5,117 bases of DNA from Anaeroplasmataceae bacterium (GTDB lineage: Bacteria > Bacillota_I > Bacilli_A > Acholeplasmatales > Anaeroplasmataceae): NCBI GenBank assembly GCA_029050385.1, contig JAIDMV010000113.1, positions 1 to 5,117 of the forward strand, read 5' to 3'. Positions 1 to 5,117 of the stretch are shown here, one piece after another. The notes under the pieces were generated by a model, which searched no databases, was not told the origin of the DNA, and saw only the letters and a list, made by a program, of their open reading frames with translations. Position 1 is the stretch's first letter, and each line of letters begins with the position of its first letter. The position numbers and the translations under genes were made by a program.

Positions 1-663
1 ATCTAAAGTATTATACAAATCTTCAATAGAAGAATAAGTATTTACAATTTTTGCTGCAGTTTTAGGACCTATTTTATATATACCTTTAATATTATCTGCG
101 GAATCCCCAACTAAGGATTTATAAAAAATATATTTGTCAGGTGTTATTTGTAGTTTAGCATTTAGATATTGTAAATCACAAGCATAACTATTATTTCCGC
201 GATATCGATAAACTGAAACATGATTGTTAATTAAACTGAAAAAATCACTATCCCATGAGGCAATTACAATTTCCATTTGATCTTGGTATTTCTTTGTATA
301 GGTGGCGATATAATCATCCGTTTCGTTATCAGTTATTTCTTTGAAAGGAATATGCAAATACTTTAATGCTTTGTAGATACCTGGTAATTGGGAAAATGGT
401 GTGTCCTCTAATGGGATAGAAGAATAATCAATACGATTGGATTTATAATCTCCATATAATGCACTTCTTGGGTTTTCATGTTCGCCATCAAATAAAACAC
501 AGATGTGGGTAGGAGATGTTGCAGTAATAATTTTTCTTAAAGCACCTACAAAGCCTAAGATTCCTTGAATGGGTTTACCTTCTTTATTTATTATACGAGA
601 AGGCATACCATAAAACATTTGAAAAAGTAGATTACTGCCATCTACTAATAATAATCTTTCCAT
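1..663 (-). CDS. 5'-3' exonuclease, FEN/PolA N-terminal family (C-terminus off window)
   Basis: The first 221 residues are visible and open to the window edge; the C-terminus lies beyond base 1. The family cuts 5' flaps and 5' ends of DNA using two metal ions held by acidic residues. Visible signatures: D8 in VDGSNLLF; D59 in LFDG; the arch residues R66, Y73-K74 and R77; E114, D116 and D117 in NETDDY (family form EADD); D138 and D140 in SWDSD; D187 and D190 in VGDSADNIKG; and a helix-hairpin-helix DNA grip at 194-207 (GIYKIGPKTAAKIV). All expected acidic ligands are present, but the usual small glycine before D138 (G-D-x-D) is W137. The ATG at 663-661 begins 1 nt after the esterase stop, with only a weak AGAAG SD at 673-669, so translation is probably coupled to the esterase. 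It could be a stand-alone ExoIX-like enzyme or the start of DNA polymerase I; the cut end prevents deciding. Family assignment is firm. Confidence 0.9.
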   Translation of the reverse strand, partial: MERLLLVDGSNLLFQMFYGMPSRIINKEGKPIQGILGFVGALRKIITATSPTHICVLFDGEHENPRSALYGDYKSNRIDYSSIPLEDTPFSQLPGIYKALKYLHIPFKEITDNETDDYIATYTKKYQDQMEIVIASWDSDFFSLINNHVSVYRYRGNNSYACDLQYLNAKLQITPDKYIFYKSLVGDSADNIKGIYKIGPKTAAKIVNTYSSIEDLYNTLD

Positions 664-664
664 A

Positions 665-1450
665 TTAGCTTCTATAAATAATGTTATCAAAATACATAAA
701 GCTAAAGAAGTCTAAAAGCTGTCCTTCCCAGGTTGCTTCACTATGAATTCCAGAATCACTGACTACTAAGCGAACTTTTCCATTTCTTTCTTTTGCAAAA
801 TGGTATAAATCAAGGCTGGTATTATAATAAAGCTTTTGGTCATAGGAACCATCTGAAGATTCTCTTTTTCCAACGTATAAAAATAGTTTTATATTTGGAT
901 TAAATTTTTTTTCTAAGAAGGTATCAACAGCTTCCTTACAAAGGAAGGTTGCAGTTGAGAAGGCGCCAATTCCTTGGAATACATTATATTGATAGCCTAA
1001 GTAGATTGCAGTCATAGCTGCTAAAGAAGAACCATATATAAATCGTGTATTACTTGTAGAATATCTTTTTTCTATGTAAGGAATGATTGTATTTATTAAA
1101 TCCTCACAGAAATTGTGACAGATGGTTGTATCTTGTTTTTCCCATTCCTTAGATGCTGCATTTGTGATTTTAAATGGTGTATATTCGTTAATTCTACCCA
1201 TTTCGGATTCTGCATTATAAATGGCTATACCTAAAATTTTACGGTTAGTTATATAAGACATATATCCCATATATTTTGTAGCTCTAATTGCACGATTAAA
1301 GGCCGCATGAGAATCCTTAAATGCGTTTTGTCCATCTAAAAAATATATAGAATCGAATTGAATACTTTTATCATAGAATCTAGGTAAAGAGATTTCTATT
1401 TTGACCTCTTTTTTACTTTTGGGTAAGTATAGTTTTAAATATTCAATCAT
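665..1450 (-). CDS. Putative esterase, alpha/beta-hydrolase fold (PF00756-type)
   Basis: A 261-residue protein with no signal peptide or membrane segment, so cytoplasmic. It resembles the PF00756 esterase family (esterase D, Fes/IroE-like, mycolyltransferase-like). Visible features: an early strand and turn IYFLDGQNAF (35-44); the nucleophile elbow YGSSLAAM with probable catalytic S142 (139-146), where the last glycine of G-x-S-x-G is A144; LYVGKRESSDG (191-201), containing the likely acid residue (E197 or D200, not resolved); and catalytic H236 in GIHSEATWEGQL, followed by the W-x-x-x-L pattern typical of the family. The triad therefore looks complete. The ATG at 1450-1448 has a strong SD (AAGAAGGTGG, 1466-1457) at good spacing. 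It is the first gene of a minus-strand unit with the exonuclease 1 nt downstream. The substrate is unknown; nothing nearby suggests a siderophore or polysaccharide pathway. Confidence 0.8.
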   Translation of the reverse strand: MIEYLKLYLPKSKKEVKIEISLPRFYDKSIQFDSIYFLDGQNAFKDSHAAFNRAIRATKYMGYMSYITNRKILGIAIYNAESEMGRINEYTPFKITNAASKEWEKQDTTICHNFCEDLINTIIPYIEKRYSTSNTRFIYGSSLAAMTAIYLGYQYNVFQGIGAFSTATFLCKEAVDTFLEKKFNPNIKLFLYVGKRESSDGSYDQKLYYNTSLDLYHFAKERNGKVRLVVSDSGIHSEATWEGQLLDFFSFMYFDNIIYRS

Positions 1451-1472
1451 TTTGTACCACCTTCTTAAATTT

Positions 1473-1501
1473 ATTATAACTTATTTATAAAAGAATTGCA
1501 C
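1473..1501 (-). promoter_or_regulatory. Probable sigma-A promoter for the esterase-exonuclease unit
   Basis: On the minus strand a perfect TATAAT -10 lies at 1478-1473, close upstream of the esterase SD. With a 17-bp spacer the -35 would be GTGCAA (1501-1496), only three of six matches to TTGACA, so the -35 is weak. The -10 is convincing; the -35 is inference. Confidence 0.55.
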
Positions 1502-1531
1502 GAACTTATTTTTCTTTTCATGGATTTAATG

Positions 1532-1537
1532 TATAAT
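1532..1537 (+). promoter_or_regulatory. Probable -10 element for the flavodoxin-like gene
   Basis: A perfect TATAAT sits 26 nt before the start codon at 1564. No good -35 is seen at 16-18 bp spacing (only T-rich sequence). A TG directly abuts the hexamer without the one-base gap of a true extended -10. With the opposite-strand -10 at 1478-1473, the 113-bp gap 1451-1563 is a divergent promoter region. Confidence 0.5.
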
Positions 1538-1563
1538 AGAAAAAAGAAAGGTAGGAAGAATTT

Positions 1564-2076
1564 ATGGTAGATGCAATCGTTTATACTTCAAGAAGTGGAC
1601 ATACCTATGTTTACGCAAAAGCCTTAGCAGAAGAATTAAATCTTCCTTTTTATACACGTAAGGAAGCAAAGAAATATTTGCCTACAGGAGCAAGTATTAT
1701 TTATATGAGTTGGGTAAAAGAGAATATCATTGTGAAGTATAACTCAATGCTTAAATATCATATAGACTCTGTATGTGCAGTAGGAATACTTCCTGCAACT
1801 GAGGAACGCCTTGGAATCGTGCGCTATACCAATCAACTTTATGCAAAGTTGTTTTATTTACCAGGAGGAATTCAAAAGAAAAGATTAAGTTTATTTCAAA
1901 GAATCACATTAAAATCAATTGAGAATGATTTATCCTTTAAACTGTTAGATAGTGGACTAAAAAAAGAAGATGCATTAGCTTTAGATGCTATCTTACATAA
2001 CTTAAATTATACAGATTTAAAGACCTTGGAGCCGATTATAAATTTATATAATAAAAAAGATGAATATATTTCTTAA
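1564..2076 (+). CDS. Flavodoxin-like domain protein
   Basis: A 170-residue soluble protein. Residues 3-14 (DAIVYTSRSGHT) match the first strand and FMN phosphate-binding loop of flavodoxins (T/S-x-T/S-G-x-T), followed by helix YVYAKALAEELNLP. The second loop, around SIIYMSWVKEN (44-54), stands where flavodoxins have a glycine-rich segment but lacks the usual glycines. The stretch YLPGGIQKKRLSLFQR (98-113) recalls the LPG-x-RLS segment of HemG-like flavodoxin-domain proteins. The C-terminal third is helical and not recognised. It may bind FMN and act in electron transfer, but cofactor binding is uncertain. The ATG at 1564 has an AAAGGTAGG SD (1547-1555). No terminator follows it, so some read-through into the DUF1538 operon is possible, although that operon has its own promoter. 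Confidence 0.6.
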   Translation: MVDAIVYTSRSGHTYVYAKALAEELNLPFYTRKEAKKYLPTGASIIYMSWVKENIIVKYNSMLKYHIDSVCAVGILPATEERLGIVRYTNQLYAKLFYLPGGIQKKRLSLFQRITLKSIENDLSFKLLDSGLKKEDALALDAILHNLNYTDLKTLEPIINLYNKKDEYIS

Positions 2077-2093
2077 TTTTTTTGAATGCTTTC

Positions 2094-2111
2094 TTGTAAT
2101 TATAGTTACAA
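2094..2111 (+). promoter_or_regulatory. Near-palindromic operator overlapping the -35
   Basis: TTGTAATTATAGTTACAA is an 18-bp inverted repeat with eight of nine base pairs matching; the only mismatch is T2100 with G2105. The outer hexamers TTGTAA and TTACAA are exact complements. The site covers the -35 hexamer and most of the spacer, the classic place for a dimeric repressor. It is not followed by a T-run and its stem is A+T-rich, so it is not a terminator. No regulator is encoded in the window, and the sequence is not a standard Fur or PerR 7-1-7 box. Confidence 0.55.
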
Positions 2112-2122
2112 TTTGTTAAAAT
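2094..2122 (+). promoter_or_regulatory. Sigma-A promoter of the DUF1538-PII operon
   Basis: A -35 TTGTAA (2094-2099, four of six matches) is followed by a 17-bp spacer and a -10 TAAAAT (2117-2122, five of six). The -10 has an extended TG element one base upstream (2114-2115). The SD begins about 12 bases after the -10, so the 5' leader is very short and leaves little room for a riboswitch. This is the best-formed promoter in the window. Confidence 0.7.
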
Positions 2123-2133
2123 ATTATGTTGGG

Positions 2134-2141
2134 AAAAGGAG
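2134..2141 (+). promoter_or_regulatory. Ribosome binding site that decides the DUF1538 start
   Basis: AAAAGGAG ends directly against a TTG at 2142, leaving no spacing, so that codon cannot be a good start. The next in-frame TTG at 2151 has a 9-nt spacer and is the better initiator. Confidence 0.75.
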
Positions 2142-2150
2142 TTGATAAAA

Positions 2151-3680
2151 TTGTTAAAATTATTATGGATTAAAATTAAAGAAGCGTTAATGTCAGTACT
2201 ACCCGTTACCATTATAGTTATGATTTTATATTTTACTCCTTTAGTTAGTTTGACAAATTATGAATTGATTGTTTTTATCGTATCAGCAGTCTTATTAATA
2301 TTAGGAATAGGATTATTTAACTTGGGTGCAGACATGGCAATGCAGCCTATGGGAGAACAAGTTGGTGCTTCTTTGATGAAGTCGAAGAAGGTTAAAATCA
2401 TTGTCTTAGTTTGTTTTGTTATGGGCGTTCTAATCACCATAGCAGAACCTGATTTATCTGTATTAGCTAGCCAAGTTTCCGAAGTAATTAATTCAGTAGT
2501 TTTAATGGCCTCAGTTGGTGTAGGCGTTGGATTGTTTTTAGTGCTTGCTATATTGAAGATTATTTTTAAGAAAGACTTATCCTTAATGTTAATGTTTTTC
2601 TATATGCTGATGTTCGCATTTGTTGGATTAGTTATTTTAAGTGGGAATGGTAGTTTCTTATCCTTAGCCTTTGATTCTGGTGGTGTTACAACAGGTCCTA
2701 TCACAGTACCATTTATTATGGCACTTGGTGTAGGTGTTGCTGCAACTATCGGTGGAAGAAATGCGAGTGAGAATAGCTTTGGTTTAATTGCGTTATGTTC
2801 CGTTGGGCCAATTCTAGCGATTCTTATTTTGGGAGCCACGATGAAGGGAGATATTCCTTATGCTGATCCTGACTATAAGGTTGATTTAGATTTCTGGGGA
2901 GGCTTATTCAAAACTTTAGGAAGTGTTTCTAAAGAAGTTATTATAGCACTTAGTTTGATTGTAGTCTTCTTTATGATTATTGAGTTAATCTTTATTAAAT
3001 TGCCAAAGAAGAAGTTGATTCAGATTGCCATTGGTATTGCATATACCTTTGTGGGATTGGTTATATTTTTGACTTCTGTAAATATTGGGTTTTTACCAAT
3101 TGGTTATAAGATGGGAAAATGTATTGCTGAGTTCCATCCTGCATATTTGATTGTGTTCGGATTTATTTTAGGCTTTGTTGTAGTTTTAGCCGAGCCTGCT
3201 GTTCATGTTTTAAATAAGCAAGTTGAAGAGATTACCAATGGTGGTGTTTCTAAGAGAGCCATGCTAATTGCTTTAGCAGTAGGAGTAGGTATTTCCATTG
3301 GATTATCTATGATTCGTCTGGTATTTGATTTCTCAATATTGTTTTATATTATTCCAGGATATTTCATATCATTAGGTTTATCGTTCTTTGTTCCAAAGAT
3401 GTATACAGCAATTGCCTTTGACTCAGGTGGTGTTGCTTCTGGTCCTTTGACCTCAAGCTTTATCTTACCTTTTGCAATAGGAGCTTGTGTATCAATATAT
3501 GATGGACCTACAAAGGTTTTAAATGATGCCTTTGGAATTGTTGCGATGGTTGCAATGACACCACTTATAACCATTCAGCTTTTAGGCTTTAAGGCAGTAT
3601 TTGTAAAGCAGATGAAGGAAAAGACGAGAATGAAGAAAATCATCAGTGCTGATGATGAACAAATCATTCGTTTTATGTAG
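2151..3680 (+). CDS. Two-repeat DUF1538 integral membrane protein, predicted cation/H+ antiporter
   Basis: This 509-residue protein starts at TTG 2151; a longer form from TTG 2142 would add three residues but has no SD spacing. It holds two DUF1538 (PF07556) units. Numbering from 2142: repeat 1 has AEP (101-103) and AFDSGGVTTGP (176-186); repeat 2 has AEP (350-352) and AFDSGGVASGP (425-435). Both motif pairs are offset by exactly 249 residues. I place about 14 membrane helices, seven per repeat, near 16-35, 41-60, 84-104, 117-141, 147-168, 188-203, 213-232, 264-285, 292-312, 333-352, 371-391, 396-417, 433-452 and 461-484. A basic tail (KQMKEKTRMKK) follows. Basic loops (KSKK, KIIFKK, KLPKKK, C-tail) fall on one side, giving N-in/C-in with the two halves inverted. 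A halomonad DUF1538 pair (UmpAB) is reported as a Na+(Li+,K+)/H+ antiporter; transport here is inferred from that. Two PII-like genes follow in the same operon, suggesting post-translational control. Confidence 0.85.
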   Translation: MLKLLWIKIKEALMSVLPVTIIVMILYFTPLVSLTNYELIVFIVSAVLLILGIGLFNLGADMAMQPMGEQVGASLMKSKKVKIIVLVCFVMGVLITIAEPDLSVLASQVSEVINSVVLMASVGVGVGLFLVLAILKIIFKKDLSLMLMFFYMLMFAFVGLVILSGNGSFLSLAFDSGGVTTGPITVPFIMALGVGVAATIGGRNASENSFGLIALCSVGPILAILILGATMKGDIPYADPDYKVDLDFWGGLFKTLGSVSKEVIIALSLIVVFFMIIELIFIKLPKKKLIQIAIGIAYTFVGLVIFLTSVNIGFLPIGYKMGKCIAEFHPAYLIVFGFILGFVVVLAEPAVHVLNKQVEEITNGGVSKRAMLIALAVGVGISIGLSMIRLVFDFSILFYIIPGYFISLGLSFFVPKMYTAIAFDSGGVASGPLTSSFILPFAIGACVSIYDGPTKVLNDAFGIVAMVAMTPLITIQLLGFKAVFVKQMKEKTRMKKIISADDEQIIRFM

Positions 3681-3688
3681 GTGATACT

Positions 3689-4111
3689 ATGTCAGAAACA
3701 AAAACAGTAAAGAAAAAAGAAAAAAAGAATCCTGTCGCTAAAAAAGAAGAAGGTCTAACAGCTCCTAAAAAACTTAAGATATTGGTTACAATCGTGGAGC
3801 GTTCTAAGGCAGATTTCTACTTAGATACTTTGGAAGGTTATGATGTAAACTTACAAACTGTAATTTATGGAAAAGGAACAGCTCCTACAGAGATGCTTCA
3901 GTATTTGGGTTTATCACAGCTTGGTAAGGCAGTTATTTTTAGTGTTGTACAAGAGGATAACATTAAAAGGATTTTAGCAGATTATGAGGATAAATATTTT
4001 AAAACAAAAAATGGTAAAGGAATCGCCTTTACCATCCCAATCTCATCAGTGATTGGAGTTATGGTCTATAAATTTTTAAGTTATAGCGCAGAAGGAGCAA
4101 GGAGTGAATAA
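3689..4111 (+). CDS. PII-like signalling protein 1, with a basic N-terminal extension
   Basis: A 140-residue protein of the PII (GlnB/GlnK) superfamily, trimeric ferredoxin-like ligand sensors that bind ATP/ADP and regulate transporters or enzymes. The core begins at LKILVTIVERSKADFYLDTL (29-48), then VIYGKGTAP (58-66, base of the T-loop), KAVIFSVVQEDNIKRILADY (80-99) and GKGIAFTIPISSVIGV (109-124), the last strand in the B-loop position. About 15 residues lie between the GKGT base and the next strand, a few fewer than in GlnB, and the E-L-Y-R-G uridylylation motif is absent, so control by GlnD-type modification is unlikely. Residues 1-28 form an extension with ten lysines that ordinary 112-residue PII proteins lack. 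The ATG at 3689 has an AGGTGA SD (3679-3684) overlapping the DUF1538 stop, so translation is coupled. The most likely partner is the adjacent membrane protein. The ligand is not predictable here. Confidence 0.8.
   Translation: MSETKTVKKKEKKNPVAKKEEGLTAPKKLKILVTIVERSKADFYLDTLEGYDVNLQTVIYGKGTAPTEMLQYLGLSQLGKAVIFSVVQEDNIKRILADYEDKYFKTKNGKGIAFTIPISSVIGVMVYKFLSYSAEGARSE
4092..4104 (+). promoter_or_regulatory. Tandem ribosome binding sites before PII-like gene 2
   Basis: AAGGAG occurs twice, at 4092-4097 and 4099-4104, with one base between. The first is spaced 6 nt from GTG 4104; the second is spaced 8 nt from ATG 4113. The two starts are in frame, three codons apart. Both sites lie in the last codons of PII-like gene 1, so translation of the two PII genes is coupled. 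Confidence 0.65.
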
Positions 4112-4112
4112 T

Positions 4113-4460
4113 ATGGGACAATTTGAAGTTATATTTTGTATCGTAGATGCTGGCTTTTCAGATAGTGTTATGTCAGCAGCAAGAGAATGTGGTGCTAGAG
4201 GTGGTACGGTTTTAAATGCTCGTGGTACTGCAAAAGAGGATGCTGAAAAACTATTTAATATTTCTATTCAGCCAGAAAAGGAAATTGTTCTTATTTTAGC
4301 AAACAATGATATTAAGGATAATATTCTTCACGCAATTTATAAGAATGTAGGTTTAAATACTTCAGCACAAGGAATTGCATTTAGCTTGCCAGTAGATGAG
4401 GTTGTAGGACTTACAACTCCAGTCGTAAAGCCTGAAGAAAAAACAACTACAGAAGAATAA
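4113..4460 (+). CDS. PII-like signalling protein 2
   Basis: A 115-residue PII-superfamily protein from ATG 4113, or 118 from GTG 4104, which would overlap gene 1 by 8 bp. ATG is preferred because of its codon and an SD 8 nt away, leaving 1 nt after the previous stop. Core elements (ATG numbering): FEVIFCIVDAGFSDSVMSAA (4-23); GARGGTVLNARGTA (27-40), the strand entering the T-loop; PEKEIVLILANNDIKDNILHAI (54-75); and QGIAFSLPVDEVVGL (86-100), equivalent to GIAFTIP-SSVIG in gene 1. The T-loop region again lacks the GlnB tyrosine motif. The tail (VVKPEEKTTTEE) is acidic, opposite in charge to the lysine-rich head of gene 1. The paralogues are clearly divergent, so this is not a recent duplication; they may form separate trimers or a hetero-oligomer. 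It is the last gene before the terminator. Confidence 0.85.
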   Translation: MGQFEVIFCIVDAGFSDSVMSAARECGARGGTVLNARGTAKEDAEKLFNISIQPEKEIVLILANNDIKDNILHAIYKNVGLNTSAQGIAFSLPVDEVVGLTTPVVKPEEKTTTEE

Positions 4461-4487
4461 GCCAACTCTAGTTGGCTTTTTTCTTTT
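4459..4487 (+). terminator. Intrinsic terminator of the DUF1538-PII operon
   Basis: A perfect 8-bp stem (AAGCCAAC 4459-4466 with GTTGGCTT 4471-4478) with a TCTA tetraloop runs into a T-rich tract (six T from 4477, then CTTTT). It overlaps the last two bases of the PII-like gene 2 stop codon. On the minus strand the stem is followed by TTATTCTTCT, a poor T-tract, so it may only weakly end the convergent amidase transcript. Confidence 0.92.
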
Positions 4488-4493
4488 GAAATC

Positions 4494-5117
4494 TTAATAC
4501 AGCTTTAAATAATCCTCTACTCCATAGAATAATGCATATGCAATTTTATATTGATATTCTTCAGTTTGTAAAAGATGAAGTTCTTCTTTGTTAGACATAA
4601 ATCCGCATTCAATAATACACAAAGGAATAGTGACCTTATTTAATAGAAATATATTGTCACGTTTGACGATTTTTCGATCTGTATTTTTTAAATAGTTACA
4701 GAGACTAGTTTGCATCGTTTCTGCAAGAAGTTGATTATTTGGATTTGTTTTACTATAAAAAACTTGAGCTCCATGATATTTTTCTATACTAAATTTGTTT
4801 AAGTGGATAGATAAAGCTAAAGAAGCGTTAGATGTATTTATTTTTTTAACACGATTTAACATATCCTCCCTTTTTACAAAATCACCATCACTTAAATCCT
4901 CATCTGTTTCTCTAGTTAAAATAACCTTTATAGAATTATTCTCAAATACCTCTTTAATTTTTTTAGATATTTCTAATGTTAGATTCGATTCTTTAACTTC
5001 ACCAATCGATGCTCCTCCATCCATTCCACCATGACCTGGATCAATGTATACAACTAAAGGATCTGCCTCTGCAAATATTTTCGTTGTAAAAATTACAAAG
5101 GCTATACACAATAATAA
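4494..5117 (-). CDS. cwlD: N-acetylmuramoyl-L-alanine amidase, CwlD-like (N-terminus off window)
   Basis: This is a zinc amidase of the Amidase_3 family. CwlD strips peptide side chains from muramic acid in the spore cortex so that muramic-delta-lactam, needed for cortex recognition at germination, can form. Counting from the codon at 5111, zinc ligands are H27 (IDPGHGGMDGG), E41 (VKESNL) and H103 (SIHLN); catalytic E168 lies in IIECGFMSN. LTRETDEDL, KREDMLNRVKKIN, HGAQVFYS and KVTIPLCIIECGFMSN follow the order I recall for Bacillus CwlD, and the lack of SH3 or other wall-binding repeats also fits. The N-terminus (LLLCIAFVIFTTKIFA) is a hydrophobic signal or anchor that stays open to base 5117. 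The TTG at 5111-5109 is therefore an internal leucine and the real start is off window. The 208 visible residues approach the roughly 237 of B. subtilis CwlD. It is convergent with the PII operon, with 33 bp between stops. A vegetative Amidase_3 enzyme is the alternative. Confidence 0.85.
   Translation of the reverse strand, partial: LLLCIAFVIFTTKIFAEADPLVVYIDPGHGGMDGGASIGEVKESNLTLEISKKIKEVFENNSIKVILTRETDEDLSDGDFVKREDMLNRVKKINTSNASLALSIHLNKFSIEKYHGAQVFYSKTNPNNQLLAETMQTSLCNYLKNTDRKIVKRDNIFLLNKVTIPLCIIECGFMSNKEELHLLQTEEYQYKIAYALFYGVEDYLKLY

Noticed and set aside
1474..1490. TTATAA-CTTAT-TTATAA repeat in the divergent promoter region
   Set aside because: TTATAA is self-palindromic and common by chance in such A+T-rich DNA; there is no further symmetry to support an operator.
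2077..2111. Terminator after the flavodoxin-like gene
   Set aside because: A T-run exists at 2078-2084 but no hairpin precedes it, and the palindrome at 2094-2111 is A+T-rich with no T-run after it; it fits an operator better.
2094..2111. Fur, Zur or PerR box
   Set aside because: Those are 7-1-7 repeats of the TxATAATnATTATxA type; this site is an 18-bp even palindrome with a TA centre and TTGTAA arms.
2258..2440. 60-codon open frame on the minus strand inside the DUF1538 gene
   Set aside because: It lies wholly antisense to a strongly supported membrane protein, has no SD and encodes no recognisable domain.
2600..2839. 79-codon minus-strand frame opposite the DUF1538 FDSGG region
   Set aside because: It is a shadow of the coding strand; its Pro/Lys-rich content is the antisense of Gly-, Ser- and Phe-rich codons.
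3344..3574. 76-codon minus-strand frame opposite the second DUF1538 repeat
   Set aside because: It repeats a P-E-x-x-A/T-P-P-E-S-K-A-like string also seen in the 2600-2839 frame, which arises simply because both are antisense to the duplicated FDSGGV-GP motif.
4795..5034. 79-codon plus-strand frame opposite the amidase
   Set aside because: It is antisense to a conserved amidase with all catalytic residues present, and it has no SD.
5109..5111. TTG as the start of the amidase
   Set aside because: The frame continues open to the edge with hydrophobic Leu codons that extend a signal or anchor helix, and no SD can be seen, so the codon is most likely an internal leucine.

Overview
This is an A+T-rich window from a low-GC Gram-positive bacterium. 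It has strong AGGAGG-type ribosome binding sites, TTG starts and short gene gaps. The right-hand gene looks like CwlD, the spore-cortex amidase, so an endospore-forming member of the Clostridia is the most likely source. Lachnospiraceae is my best guess, but the window alone does not prove it. There are seven protein genes (two cut by the window edges), no RNA genes, no mobile elements and no CRISPR.

Layout. Left, minus strand: an alpha/beta-hydrolase esterase (665-1450) followed, after a 1-nt gap, by a 5'-3' exonuclease of the FEN/PolA N-terminal family that runs off the left edge (1-663). A 113-bp divergent promoter region (1451-1563) separates them from a plus-strand flavodoxin-like gene (1564-2076). 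A 74-bp gap (2077-2150) holds a good promoter whose -35 lies inside an 18-bp near-palindrome, a likely operator. It drives a compact three-gene operon: a large membrane protein made of two DUF1538 repeats (2151-3680) and two different small PII-like signalling proteins (3689-4111 and 4113-4460). A clean intrinsic terminator (4459-4487) closes the operon. The convergent cwlD-like gene (4494-5117, minus) runs off the right edge.

The centre of interest is the DUF1538-PII-PII operon. DUF1538 proteins in halomonads, encoded as a pair (UmpA/UmpB), have been reported to act as a two-component Na+(Li+,K+)/H+ antiporter. Here the two halves are one chain whose repeats carry the same AEP and AFDSGGV-GP motifs exactly 249 residues apart. 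Hand-placed membrane segments give 7+7 helices with opposite orientation. The simplest reading is an inverted-repeat ion transporter gated by two PII-type sensors that bind nucleotide or another small ligand. Neither sensor has the canonical T-loop tyrosine motif, and they carry oppositely charged tails. The transported ion, the ligand and the transcriptional repressor are all unknown from sequence.
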